Assembly: GCA_036346225.1 (NCBI GenBank)
Contig: JARFIW010000999.1
Coordinates: forward strand, 6,431,001-6,495,000
Reading direction: 5' to 3'
DNA: 64,000 nucleotides
Origin: Platerodrilus igneus
Lineage: Eukaryota; Arthropoda; Insecta; Coleoptera; Lycidae
Part shown: piece by piece, positions 21,985 through 33,258 of the stretch
Layout of the letters: each line of letters opens with the position of its first letter
Numbering within the stretch: the first letter of the stretch is position 1
Translations under genes and position numbers: made by a program
Notes under the pieces: model-generated
Seen by the model: only the letters and a program-made list of their open reading frames with translations
What the model was told of the DNA's origin: nothing
The model's database searches: none

Positions 21985-24723
21985 GATACTATAGATAAAC
22001 TGCTGGGAATGTACTGGGATAGTAGCAATGATCAGTTCTGCTTTAAATTGTATTTATATCGAATTAACCCAAATATTATCAAAGCCCAGCAGTGCCCAGC
22101 CAAACGTGAATTTTTGAACTTGGCGATGTCAATATATGACCCGTTTGGAATGCTGGCCAACCTTACAATTTATGGAAAGGTACTGTTGCAAGAATTGTGG
22201 CGCGTAGGTGTCAAATGGGATGAAATGATTCCTAATGAAATTTATATGAAGGTCAGACAGTTTGTAAGAGTTTTACAAAAGGTAAAGGACTTCCACTGGA
22301 ATCGCCATTATTCAAGTTATATAGAACAACCTGACACAATTCTCGAGTTCCATGTTTTTGTCAATGCGAGTGAGATTGCTTTCGCCGCAGTCGCCTACTG
22401 GCGTGTCCTATGGCAAGATATTATTGAAGTTTGTTTTATTGCGGGGAAAACTAAGTGTGCACCACTTCTTGTCTATTCCTCGTTTAGAACTTCAAGCGGC
22501 GTTATTAGGTACACGTTTGCAAAATGCAATTGTAGAAAATCACAATGTGCAGCCAAAAAGGTCTTACTTCTGGAGCGACTCGAAAACGGTAGTTTCCTAA
22601 ATAAAATCAGACCATCGACAATTTAAAACATTCGTAGCACTTCGAGTAGGTGAAATATTAGAATCAACGCATGAGAATGACTAGAATTGGTTGCCGACAA
22701 CATTGAACGTGGCCGATGTGGGAACTCGTACTAAGTACCTGATAAATTATGAAAGGAACAACACATGGTTAATGGGACCAGAGTTCTTAAAACAAACTGA
22801 GGAGTTCTGGCCCAGATTTGTTGACAAACAAATACCTATTGAATGTTTTGAAGAGAAACGTCAATGTCATGTGATTTGTTTAGATACGGTTATTATGGAT
22901 TTTACTAAATATTTCAATTTTCTTCGTTTAGTACGAACAGTTGCTTGGGTAATGAGACCTCTTCGTGTTATTCGAGAAGCTAGTAGAGATGGGAGCCTAA
23001 AAAATACAATACCCTCTCTATCCGTAGAAGAGATTCAACTCGCTGAAAAAATATTATGTAAGTTAGCCCAGCGTCAAGCTTTCAGTAGCGAAATTGATGA
23101 TCTAAAAGCTAATCGGTCAGTTTCAAGTGGCAGCAGCATATTTACACTTAACCCTATGCTAAACGAAGAAGGTGTACTTTGTGCGTATGGGAGAACTGAT
23201 TATGCTTCGGCATTACCAGAGTCTGCACGTCGACCAGCCATACTCCCTAAGAACCACGCTTTCACCGATTTAGTCGCCTCATGGTATCACATGACATAAC
23301 TCACAATTAGGTAGCGGTCTGGCATGTTAGCAGCGATTCGTTGCTTAAGCCTTACCATAACATATAATTTAACACTTTTTGTTTTTTGAAGCGGATAACC
23401 AGGTAATATTTCTTTATAAATGGGAATCATGTAAACATGTTAGAGTTTTTTAAAAACCATCAGGTTGCTAATATCTATGTAGAGTCAGCTGGATAGGAAA
23501 AAGATAGAAGGATATAGGAAGACCTAGATCAAACTATATTACTCTAATTATTAGAAATTTAGGTTGTGAAGGGTATGTAAAGCTTTTTAGATTAGCACAG
23601 AATAGAAAAGAAGTTAGAGCTGCGTCAAACCGACCTTAAGTAAGGTCGAAAACAAAATGATGATGAATGGTATCACAATAGATTTCACCATATGAACAAA
23701 GAATTAGTGATTAATGAAATAAGAAGAAAGTACTGGATAGTGCATGTCAGAGTAGTTGTGAGACGAAATAAAGCAAACTGCATTTAGTGCAAAATTAGAA
23801 AGGCTACACCAAAACCTCCTATGATGGGGCAGTTACCAGCAGATCGTTTAACACCATTTATAAAACCATTTACTTACACTGGTCTAGATTATTTTGGTTC
23901 GTTGCAAGTTGCTATAGGAAGGAGAAGAAAAGAGGTGGACCGCATTATTTACATTCATGACAATTCGCGCAGTACATATAGAGCTAGCCACTAATCTATC
24001 CACAGATGTCTGCATATTGTGCATAAGAAATTTTGTTAATCATTGCGGGGTCCCTATCAAGATACGCTCAGATATAGGCACTAATTTTGTAGGTTCTGAT
24101 GGCGAGCTACATAAGGTTGAAGATATATTCGACTTGGCCTGCATTCAGAACGAACTTTCAGTTCGGAATATAAAATTGGAATTTAACTGTCCAGCCAACC
24201 CCAGCAGTGGTGGATGTTGAGAAAGGCTTGTCCAGTCGATCAAAAAGGTACTTGCGATAGTGCTGAAGGAAGTAGCTCCGCAGGTCGAGACTTTACGCAG
24301 TCTTTTGATAGAAGCTGAAAACATTATTAATAGCCGTCCACTTACTCACATAACCACTTTTTGCTGGGTATAACAAATTCGACTCAAACTCCAGGATCAG
24401 AGACAGCATCTAGTGGCCGAAAGCAATACCAGATAAGTCAGCAACTAAAGAACTGCTTTTGACGTCGCTGGATACGCGAATATTTGCCAACTCTTACAAA
24501 GCAGACTAAATGGTTTTTACCCCAAAAACCGTTTAAAGAAGGCGACCTGGTAATAATTTGTGATGAGGCCTCTCCCAGAAGTCAGTGGCGGAAAGGCGTG
24601 ATTGTAAATACTTTTCCTGCTAAAGATGGGCACATACATATAGTTGAAGTTAGGACGAGCAGCGGTGTTTTAAAACGTCCTGAGTCAAAATTAGCCAAAC
24701 TGGATGTGATAAGTAAAGCTTGA
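21985..24723 (+). pseudogene. Bel-Pao pol: RT end, RNase H, integrase, C-terminal domain
   Basis: It begins inside the RT (DTIDKLLGMYWDSS) and continues with SIYDPFGMLANLTIYGK. An RNase H-like part follows with IPRLELQAALLG and WSDSKTVV at about 22570, and the WLPTTLNVADVGT boundary at 22690. Integrase has an HHCC-like segment split by an insertion at 23292-23677, then YTGLDYFG, RSDIGTNFVG and ERLVQSIKKVL (about 23890-24250), consistent with D, D and E. The C-terminal QWRKGVIVNTFP-like domain ends at the stop at 24721. Breaks include frameshifts near 22440, 22600 and 23960 and stops near 23785, 24218 and 24370. Confidence 0.85.
23292..23677 (+). mobile_element. 5'-truncated RTE 3' end with 11-bp target duplication
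   Basis: The insert reads, with stops, like the RTE protein tail (GRPRSNY..., LGCEGYVKLFRLAQNRKE) and ends in gatgatga. It is flanked by atggtatcaca at 23281-23291 and 23667-23677. Removing the insert and one repeat restores the integrase frame (WYHN). This is a small target-primed insertion. Its sequence is diverged from the full RTE copies here, so it belongs to a related subfamily. Confidence 0.85.
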
Positions 24724-24815
24724 TAGCTTTACGGTGGGTGGAAATGTTGCAGTACAACATAAATAATACTGAACTTTGGATTTGTTTTGAATTTATGAAA
24801 GTTTAAGGAGGCATA

Positions 24816-25060
24816 TGTTGATGCCATGGTTATTATATTTAAATTTGTCATATAGTTGTTATTAGTTTTTGAAAGGAGAAAACATATCAGAAATAAACCT
24901 TACCCTAAACTACAAGATTTATAATTTTTATTGTGTATACCTTGCCTGTCTACACCTCTCGCCTAATCTTGTAGAGGTTCTATTTCTTTCCATCTCGATT
25001 GCCAATTTGCGGATTAGCCAACCGCAACAGTCCTCATTTTATAATTTTGATTGACACCCT
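24816..25060 (+). repeat. Possible 3' LTR of the Bel-Pao element
   Basis: A purine tract (aaggaggca) precedes TGTTGATGCC at 24816, and an AATAAA-like word lies at about 24890. The right limit cannot be fixed because no 5' LTR is available for comparison. Confidence 0.35.
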
Positions 25061-25385
25061 ATCTTGTGACCAATTGATGTTTAAAACAAAAAAATTTAGC
25101 AAAATTTATTCATTAGATCTATTTAAAATAGAATTTAAATTACAAAACCTCACAACTATTTGCACTAATAGGTGTATATCTAGGTAGTGTTCAATTTTAC
25201 TGAAAAGAACCTAGCTGTAGCGTAACCTACCTAGGTATAGGAAAACATACAATTCAACTAATAATGATTTTAAGCAACCTCTCAAAGAAAGCTTTGTCTA
25301 TTTCTTGTTTAAATCATAGTTACATAAAATGAAAAGCATGGCTATAGTTATGAAGTGAAAGCACGACATTTTAAATGTCTTTAAC
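25061..25385. other. AT-rich spacer, nothing recognised
   Basis: No coding sense, repeat or structured element was seen between the Bel-Pao end and the Penelope-like element. Confidence 0.5.
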
Positions 25386-25397
25386 AAACTTTGAATA

Positions 25398-25668
25398 ATG
25401 AAATAAATTAATAGAATGACTCAAAATCTCCCCATGTGTCAATTTAATAAAATAAACAAATTATTATGGTACAAAAAGTTTCGCTCGCTACATGTTTCAG
25501 GCTTATAATTCTTAGCCCATCTTCAGGCGCTTGAAAGTATCGAAGAAATATTTTTATATATGAAGTACAAAATAACGATTAGGATTTATAAATCGAACAT
25601 GAGGATAGTTTTAATCTTTGTGTATATGTTTGTTTAATGTGTTATGATGTCTATTTTTTGAATTTACA
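25398..25668 (-). repeat. Left pLTR of the Penelope-like element
   Basis: It starts atgaaataaattaatag and is the inverted partner of 27972-28289. It contains a hammerhead-like motif on minus. Confidence 0.9.
25479..25536 (-). ncRNA. Hammerhead-ribozyme-like motif, left pLTR
   Basis: On minus it reads the same core as the right copy (CTGAAGA, a stem II with loop, GAAAC, then GTA). The flanks gcgc and gcg can pair to close stem I, with a second pairing tttc/gaaa beyond an internal loop. See the right copy for details. Confidence 0.6.
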
Positions 25669-25699
25669 AAATCACAATTACACAAAATCAAGAACTCAG

Positions 25700-27824
25700 T
25701 TGAAACATATGGTACTTATTTATTTAATAATTTGTATAAAAAACTCAATAATCTCACTATACAACAACATCAATCCAATACAACAGGTAAATATACCTAT
25801 TCAAACTACACATTTCATCCAAGGGTTCTTAACCTAAGTTCACAAACTTTATCTAACCATGAAATAAATATTTTGAATAATGGCTTAAAATTTAACCCTC
25901 CAAACAATAAATCGAAGAATATAATATTATCAGATTTAGCTGTTACTGCTGATAACATTTTTTCAACTGTGAATATAGATCAAACTGATGTTATAAAATC
26001 AGAAATTTTGATTTCTCTTAGGAAATTTCATCAACCTTTTTTCCAACAGAATAAAAAAAAAAATTTCTGGAAATAGAAACAGTTTTAATATTAAATCATT
26101 ACTTGATAAATTTAATAAACCTAATGCTAATATAATTTGCACCAAAGCAGACAAAGGAAATTGTGTAGTTATCCTAGACAAATCAGAATACATAAATAAA
26201 GTCATTGATTTTATTAATACTTCAAAATTCACAGAAATCTTCACAGATCCACACATAGTTTTATAAATACAGTAAGAAGAACAATATTTGATTCACGTCA
26301 TGTACTAGATACGATTAATATTAAATATCACAAACTATTAGAGATGAATCCAACAACCCCACGCATGTACGGTTTACCTAAATTACATAAAAACAATATT
26401 CCGATCAGACCCGTTATATCTTACATCCAAACACCATGTCATAAAATTTCAAAATTTCTAAATAAATTCCTTCAAACCCATTTACATTTCAAATCTACAT
26501 ATTCAATTAAAAATTCATATGATCTAATATTGCAAATTAACAAATTAAACTTACCTGAATCATACAACATAGTTTCATTTGACATCACTAATCTTTTTCC
26601 CTCAATACCACCACGTGATTGCATACAGCTTATCCACGGTTTATTAAACAGCTCCGAACTAACCGATCTTCAAACCTTTACCATTCTTTCATTATTAAAC
26701 TTAACGATCAAACAAAACTTTTTCAAATTCAATAACCGATATTTCAAACAAAACAATGGTTTAGCAATGGGGTCCAACCTATCCTCCTTAATGTCAGAAA
26801 TATTCATGAACAACCTAGAAATTACCCATATCAAAACATCTTCCTTTTCAAAGAAAAATATTACTCTGGGCACGTTATGTAGACGACATAATATGTATCC
26901 ACACAGGATCTAATTCCGACATTGATACTTTCTTAAATTTCATTAATACCATACATACAAACATTAAATTTACAGCAGAATTTTCTTCCAATAACATATT
27001 AAATTTTCTTGACCTTTCACTCACAATATTTCCAAACCGCATTAGTTTCAATATATATAGAAAACCCACATACACTGACAACGTAATCCCATTCAATTCC
27101 AATCACCCTCTTTCCCATAAGTTAGCTAGTTTCAGATTTATGTTCAGACGACTTATTAAAACTCCGTTAGATAAATCAGATTATCACAAAGAATTAAATA
27201 TAATAAAACAAATTGCAGTGAACAATAAATTTCCTATTAACCTAATAAATAAGACGTATTATAAAATCAAAAGAAAAATAGAACAACAAACCACTCTCAC
27301 CCCTAATCATAACATAGAATCCGTTTATTATAGTATTCCTTTCTATAACAATATATCCTATAAACTAAAACAAATTTTAATAAACACAATATCAATATTT
27401 CTTTTCTACAACCAACAATTTAAAAACTATATTAACACACAACAAAGACAAAATTCCAACTTTAAAGAAATCCGGTATTTACAAACTTATTTGTGACACT
27501 TGTCACTCCTACTACGTTGGTCAGACCGGTAGAAGCTTTGAACAACGCTTTAACGAACACAAAACTATTATTAACAAATATAGGAATAATAAAGATTCTC
27601 TAAATTGTAAATCCGCCTTCGCTAATCACATAATAAATACCAACCATACATTCACAGATACCAATTTTGAAATACTGCACATACACAATAAAGGTAATAA
27701 ATTAAACTATCTAGAAATTTTAGAAATTAAAAGACCTTCTCACTTCACATGTATTAATGAAATCACTGACTTTGATCAAAATTTAATCACCATCAAAATA
27801 CAAAACATTTTAAATCCACACTGA
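25700..27824 (+). pseudogene. Penelope RT with GIY-YIG endonuclease, frameshifted
   Basis: The start is uncertain: a frame is open from about 25637, and ATG codons lie at 25732 or earlier. RT motifs are KADKGNCVVILDK (about 26150), PRMYGLPKLHK (26360), VSFDITNLFPSIP (26570), NGLAMGSNLSSLMSEIF (26755) and the catalytic ARYVDDII at about 26870. A linker and a GIY-YIG nuclease follow (KLICDTCHSYYVGQTGRSFEQRF at about 27485-27550), ending NPH-stop at 27822. Frameshifts occur near 26055 (in a run of A), 26265, 26865, 27110 and 27475. Only a handful of breaks over about 700 codons suggests a fairly young copy. It would prime on nicked DNA and copy element RNA. Confidence 0.85.
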
Positions 27825-27971
27825 TGACATTTTAGTTACATCCAAAAATTGCTTCTTTTAATATTAACACCTATACAATTTCCTTTACATGATGGCCGCA
27901 GATGCAGTATAATGCTTAACATATTTTTCGAAATTTCTGGTTTTATCATGGGGTTCGACCTCATGGTAGGT

Positions 27972-28289
27972 TGTAAATTCAAAAAATAGACATCATAACA
28001 CATTAAACAAACATATACACAAAGATTAAAACTATCCTCAGTAAGTATTGAAATGTAATACGCTATAATTTTAAGGTCAATGTTTTAGTGTTCGATTTAT
28101 AAACCTAATCGTTATTTTGTACTTCATATATAAAAATATTTCTTCGATACTTTCAAGCGCCTGAAGATGGGCTAAGAATTATAAGCCTGAAACATGTAGC
28201 GAGCGAAACTTTTTGTACCATAATAATTTGTTTATTTTATTAAATTGACACATGGGGAGATTTTGAGTCATTCTATTAATTTATTTCAT
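27972..28289 (+). repeat. Right pLTR of the Penelope-like element
   Basis: Inverted partner of the left pLTR, ending ..aatttatttcat. It is longer by about 47 bp (near 28039-28093). It carries the hammerhead-like motif on plus. Confidence 0.9.
28151..28208 (+). ncRNA. Hammerhead-ribozyme-like motif, right pLTR
   Basis: CTGAAGA at 28161-28167 fits the CUGANGA core. Stem II can form between gggct (28169-28173) and agcct (28184-28188). GAAAC follows at 28189-28193. A very short stem III region catgta contains the expected GUA cleavage triplet. Stem I can pair gcgc before the core with gcg after GTA, plus tttc with gaaa across an internal loop. Penelope elements are known to encode minimal hammerheads in their pLTRs, which supports the call. 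Activity cannot be judged from sequence alone. Confidence 0.65.
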
Positions 28290-28349
28290 CATATAAGAAC
28301 CCCATTTGGAGTAATAATTTCTTTTCTCACATTATTGAAACTTTGAATA

Positions 28350-28935
28350 TTTATACATATAAAATGGTTTTTATTACAGGAATCAGTAAATAACTATTGT
28401 ATTAAATGTTCAAATAAATTTCAATCACAAGCTAAGCAAAAATCTAATCTATAATAAAAATTTCGGTTTACTTTGGCAAGAGTGCACGGGTCAATGTTGT
28501 TGCAAATATTTATTATTTTTATTTTCAACTCTTCTATTGATACAATTTGCTTGAAAGTGTACAGCTGATTTTTAATATGAGACCAAAGAAAAGAATCACA
28601 CGGATTGATATCGGGTGATCTTGTATTTTTTCTGCACTTCCTATCTATTTATTAGGAAATGCATTATTTAACAAGTTTTATGTTGGTAACGTGGTGCGCA
28701 GGACATCCATCATGCTGATACCAAATATCACTTTCTCCGACAATATCTGTAATTTTGTCTGCAATTTCTTTTTATAGTAATTCTAAATAGTTTTCAGAAT
28801 TTAAACTACCCTCGATGAACACAGTTTCTACAATTAAAAAATTAAGTCCCCCCACCTCAAACGTTAATTTTTCGGAATATTGAGTGTTTAACTGAACAAA
28901 AATATGTGAATTTCTCTTTCGCCCAGTGTCATGTA
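28350..28935 (-). pseudogene. Tc1/mariner-like transposase C-terminal remnant
   Basis: On minus the reading gives FIEGSLNSENYLELL (about 28830-28780), SDIWYQHDGCPAHH (about 28730-28690), RSPDINPCDSFLWSHIKNQLY (about 28620-28560) and IEELKIKIINICNNID. The H-D-G-x-P-x-H and SPDxNPxDxxLW motifs hold two catalytic acidic residues of IS630/Tc1/mariner transposases. Stops near 28450, 28650 and 28780 kill it. The N-terminal half is absent. Its 5' side is cut by an RTE fragment. The Penelope target duplication lies just beyond its 3' end. Confidence 0.7.
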
Positions 28936-28939
28936 TAAT

Positions 28940-29433
28940 TACATTATTACTATATTTACCGGTTTACATTTTAATCTAACCATGAGTGCTTTTTTATTAT
29001 TTTGTGAATAGTGTTTTACACAGTGGCTTATCTCTTCCCTCATAACTATCTCCCAAATCCGAATTTCCTTCGTCTAATTCCATTTGAATTACACTCAAGT
29101 CTCTACTCCTACTTCTGGCCACCGAACTTCATTAACCCAATGCCATTCTATCAATTTCAATTTTCAAATTCTCTAGCTTACGTACTTGCTTCAGACTTTG
29201 AACATTCCACACCCCGACACAAGATGTTCCCGATGCTCATTGTCTTTTTATTGAACTTGCTGATCGCAACCTCCGAAATAGTTCCCTCTTAGAGACTCGG
29301 ATGGGGAACTATTTTAACTCCAGAATCGTTTATCTCAAAGGAAGCCATCATTTTTAAAAATGTCTTTGGTACGCTGTGTACTTGGAAGGTAATGTAGTGG
29401 TTTCGCATTGCCTCACAGTTGTATGTCTTAGAA
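28940..29433 (-). mobile_element. RTE copy B, inner 5' part
   Basis: On minus it matches RTE copy C (38600-39110): first the PHPSL-like and KTFLKMMASFEIN reading, then the NVRSMKQVGKL-equivalent stretch and the start of the endonuclease. It ends at 29433, where the hAT element begins. The same copy resumes at 33267. Its 3' portion is missing. Confidence 0.8.
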
Positions 29434-29539
29434 CCTAGGTCACTAAAGTGGTCTATATAGACCCCCATGAGTCTATTTAACAAAAGTAGAGGTCGATTTG
29501 AGCCAAGGGGTCGAAGGAAAAACAATTCTTAATATGCAA

Positions 29540-30055
29540 ATCACACACACCTTACTGCGTATGTAAAATTTGTGAATGTTTTTATAATTCACTTATTATA
29601 TCAGTTTTTTTTCTAGAAAATAAATTAACAAACGTATATTTATTCGGATGAAACAAGTATTTACGTACGAGCACGCAGCAGCGCAAACTCTGCATGCTTG
29701 GCTTATGAGTCATATGCATATGTGCGTTTGTCCAAATGTCACGAGTGTTGATGGTACAAATGCAAATATCATACGCAGTTTCAGCTCTCTTTGCAAATTG
29801 CGAATAGTGTCAAATACTTGCAGTGTCATTATTACTACTTTTATAGTAGTGGATAATTAGTTATAGTTTCTATAAAACTATTCATTTAGTTTAGATATCA
29901 ATACATGTAAAAAAGAAGATAAGCATTAATAATATGGATTAACCAAGTTATTTTTAACTTATTTATAGAACCCTAATTAGAGTTTCACTTTCTAAAAAGA
30001 AATGTTGGTAATATTTATTAAATTATTTGAAATTTGTATTTATTTATTCACCGAC
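29540..30055 (+). other. 5' non-coding part of the hAT element
   Basis: No gene is supported. A 70-residue frame at 29648-29860 has no homologue I recognise. The words atgcaaat and tatgcatat recur several times (29536, 29714, 29758). Confidence 0.4.
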
Positions 30056-30059
30056 AAAT

Positions 30060-32915
30060 GAAACGATTCCTATGTGTCTTCTATACGAAAAAATGCTTTT
30101 GGAAATGATTACATAAAACTCTCAAAAATAAAAGATCATCTTGAAAGGGTTCGCTCAGATAAAAAAATAAATAACAAAGAAAAAGTCACAAGTCGACAAA
30201 CTATAAAAAGTTTTATGAAGCAGTCTACTGAAGTTGAAACTGAAAGAGGATTAATAGCTTTGTACAAAATTTCGCTAAATATAGCAAAGAGGGGAACACT
30301 ACATGCATCGCTGAAGAAATTGTTATACCTGCATTTAAAGACGTCATTGAAGATGTAATAAAAAGCGACTGCGTTAATGTTTTAAAGTCCTTGCCATTAA
30401 GTGCAAATACTGTAAAACAGCGTATTGACGAAATGGAGCTAAAAATTGCAAGTTCTCTATTTAACTTGATGAATCTGTTTTTGGCGTTTCTGCTATCCTT
30501 ATGGTGTACGTTAGATATTCCAATAATGAAAGGACGAGTCATTGATGAATTTTTATTTGCTAAATATCTTGAAACTGACGGAAAAGGAGTGACAATTTTT
30601 AGATGTTTACGAGAATATTTAAATAAATACGATATTTTGCTTGAAAATATAATAGCAGTAGCCCTAGATGGCGCACCTGCTACGGTAGGGCGTTACCGAG
30701 GTTTTGCTACATTTCTCAAAGAAAAAGTGACCGGTATAAGTACTATTCATTGTGTGTTGCATAGAAACAACTTAGTAGCAAAATATCAGAGTCCAGAGTT
30801 ACATAAAGCTTTTCAGTTTTGTATTAAGTGTATCAATCAAATTAAAGCCCAACCTCTTAAATCAGAATTATTTTCCAAACTTTATGAGGAAAACGACAAG
30901 ATATTGTTACATGCCGAAAATCGGCTATGTATCATTTTTGGTTTAAGTTTTAAATTTGTGAGTGGATTCGCGCCAATATTTTTTTAAAAAAATAGACTTG
31001 TGCATTTCCGTAACTTCGGACAGTTGCGTCGGCGCAAGAGAATGCGCAGACGTGGAGTGAGGAAGTAAATGGCGGTTTCCGACACGACGCTCAGTAGTCA
31101 ACGAGACGTCAAACAGTGAGGTTTATCTGTATCTTTTTTGTCTTTTCTCTTTTAGGTAATGTAGGTTTCTTTATCGTATCTCTACCTTGTATCGTTCCCT
31201 ACCTTTATTGCTCCGTCCTATCTACGATCACGAAGAGGAAAGACAAAAAATCTGGTTTCAACGAGGGCGAAGCCCGACCTACGCCCAAAATGGAAATGAA
31301 GATGGCTCCTGCCACAAGAATAACCGCAAGGTCGTGAAAAGCTCCACATTATTTTGTGAATACATTTGGTCTTTTTCTTCAAGGCGCCTCTTGTATCACA
31401 ATAAATATTTTTGGTATGTGATACAATTTGAGACGCAATTATGACGTAATATATTGTTGCGCAATATTATGTACGTGTTTAGTATGTATTGCCAACTATC
31501 GTAGTAGCTCTGAAACGCGCACGCGGGACTTTAACGGTTATACCTTAGACTATAATAGTTGCATGCACTATAACAGTGACGCCCAACGTGAAGCTCGAAC
31601 TGTTATAGTGCATACAACTATTATAGTCTGATTAACCGTTAAAGTCCGCGCGCGCGTGTTCAAGCTACTACGGTAGTTAGCAATACATACTAAACACGTA
31701 AATAATATTGCGCAACAATGTATTACGTCATAATTGCGTCTCAAATTGTATTACATACCAAAAATATTTATTGTGATTACCAGAGGCGCTTTGAAGAAAA
31801 AGATAAAATGTACTCACAAAATAATGTGGAGCTTCACGACCTTGCGGTTATCGGAGCTCTTCATTTCTCGTGATTGTAGATGCGGAGCAATAAAGGTAGG
31901 GAACGATACAAGGTAGAGATACGATAAAGAAACCTACATTACCTAAAAGAGAAAAGACAAAAAAGATACCGATATACCTCACTGTTCGACGTCTCGTTGA
32001 CTTACTTCCTCGTCTGCGCATTCTCTTGCGCCGACGCAACTGTCCGAAGTTACGAAAATGCACAAGTCTTTTTTTTAATATTGGCGCGAATCCACTCACA
32101 AATTTAAAACTTAAACCAAAAATGATACATATCTGATTTTCGGCATGTATCAATATGTAACCAATTACTTCTCCAAACCGGAATTAGATGGTTGTTCAGA
32201 GGTGTATGCTTGCAACGGCTCATTGAGTTATTTGAATCCACGACAGAATTTCTCAGCAAAACAAATCCTGTTGTGAGTGCTGAACTCCAAAACAATAAGA
32301 ATCATATTTTTTATTTAGCGGACTTACTTGGAAAATTTAATGACGTCCAAACAAAGCTGCAAGAAAAAGATATAACAATTATCCAAGTTCAGACAATACT
32401 GTTAAGCTTCCAGGTAAAATTAAATTTATTTCGATCTTTATTTCTAGGTAAGAATTATCAGTATTTTCAAATCTGCGACAATTAGAAATAAAACAAGACT
32501 TGAAAATATATACAAGTCATCTTCAAAAATTAAGTGACGATTTTAAACTGCGCTTTGTTAATTTGGAGAACATCGACATCCGTGAATGGATTATTGGGCC
32601 ATTTTCTGCTCAAATTGAAAACGTGGACATCAACCTGCAGGATGAGCTTGCTGAATTATTATCGGATGTTGAAGCAAAGACGCTTCTTAAAAATTTAACA
32701 ATATGCATATTTTGAACAAATATAAATATAATGCAAAAATATGTAAAACTTTACAAAATAGCTCGACCGTTTATGCTGGCGTTTTCAAGTTTATATATGG
32801 TTGAAGCCGGTTTCAGTCACGTAAATTCAATTTTAACTAAGTACAGAAATAAACTAAATGTGAAGTTTTGCGGGGATTTAAGAATAAAATTGACCAATTC
32901 GAACCCAATATAGCG
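30060..32915 (+). pseudogene. hAT transposase, ZMYM6/SCAND3-like, interrupted
   Basis: Front part: KLSKIKDHLERVRSDK (BED-type finger end, about 30110), GLIALYKISLNIAKRGT (30250), LPLSANTVKQRIDEM (30390). The catalytic domain has IAVALDGAPATVGRYRGF (30655) and THCVLH-like STIHCVLHRNNL (30740). Then DKILLHAEN (30896-30925) runs into the palindrome. The frame resumes at about 32170 with LLLQTGIRWLFRGVCLQRL, and goes on to the C-terminal dimerisation part (MLAFSSLYMVEAGFSHVNSILTKYRNKL, about 32770). Frameshifts near 30310, 30480, 32410, 32470 and 32710 also break it. Domesticated relatives of this family exist in vertebrates. This copy is dead. Confidence 0.85.
30895..32150. repeat. Imperfect palindrome of about 1.25 kb inside the hAT gene
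   Basis: The left arm 30895-31576 and right arm 31600-32150 are reverse complements around a 23-base loop (31577-31599). The arms match closely apart from about 130 bp extra in the left arm (near 31065-31085 and 31220-31310). Both arms end with a piece of transposase coding sequence, HAENRLCIIFGLSF on plus and HAENQICIIFGLSF on minus. Confidence 0.85.
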
Positions 32916-33258
32916 AACCTTACAAAGAATCTCCATGTACACCCATCTCGTTGATTAAGATGCAATGAATCGGTAGTTACTTTACTTATTATTTTTACTC
33001 ATTTATAATTACTTATTATTTAATAAATATTAAGGTATTTAAATTTCAACATTAACATATTTTTCATAAAACTATTGTTACACAATGTAAAATTACTTTA
33101 ATAAATGTTTAAAGTCATAAAATAAATGTACAAACGCAGTACTGTACCTAATAGATAATTTTATTTTAATTAACGGAAAATTACTTTTATAGGGGGGTCA
33201 ATAGAGATTTTGAAAAATTATATAGGGGTCGATGATCTAAAAAGTTTGGCGACCCCTG

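Larger units (their letters stand above)
20905..25060 (+). mobile_element. Bel-Pao LTR retrotransposon, rearranged
   Basis: RT, RNase H, integrase and the typical Bel-Pao C-terminal domain are recognisable, but the RT front half lies inverted on minus (21981-20905) and the remainder runs on plus from about 21985. Gag, protease and 5' LTR were not seen. A possible 3' LTR starts at 24816. A small RTE insertion interrupts the integrase. Confidence 0.8.
25398..28337 (+). mobile_element. Penelope-like element, structurally complete
   Basis: Inverted terminal pLTRs (25398-25668 and 27972-28289) enclose one ORF with RT and GIY-YIG domains. A 48-bp extension (28290-28337) follows the right pLTR, as is known for Penelope elements. 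The 12-bp target duplication aaactttgaata stands at 25386-25397 and 28338-28349. The right pLTR has about 47 bp not present in the left one. Confidence 0.9.
29434..33258 (+). mobile_element. hAT element (ZMYM6/SCAND3-like transposase), inserted in RTE copy B
   Basis: The right end reads ..cgacccctg (33250-33258), the left cctaggtcactaaa, a mutated match to caggggtcgccaaa. Flanks tcttagaa (29426-29433) and tcttaaaa (33259-33266) are an 8-bp target duplication with one change. RTE sequence continues across the duplication. The transposase lies on plus and is itself interrupted by a palindrome. Confidence 0.8.

Noticed and set aside
30225..30542. Minus-strand 105-residue frame
   Set aside because: It is antisense to the hAT transposase, which has recognised motifs on plus.
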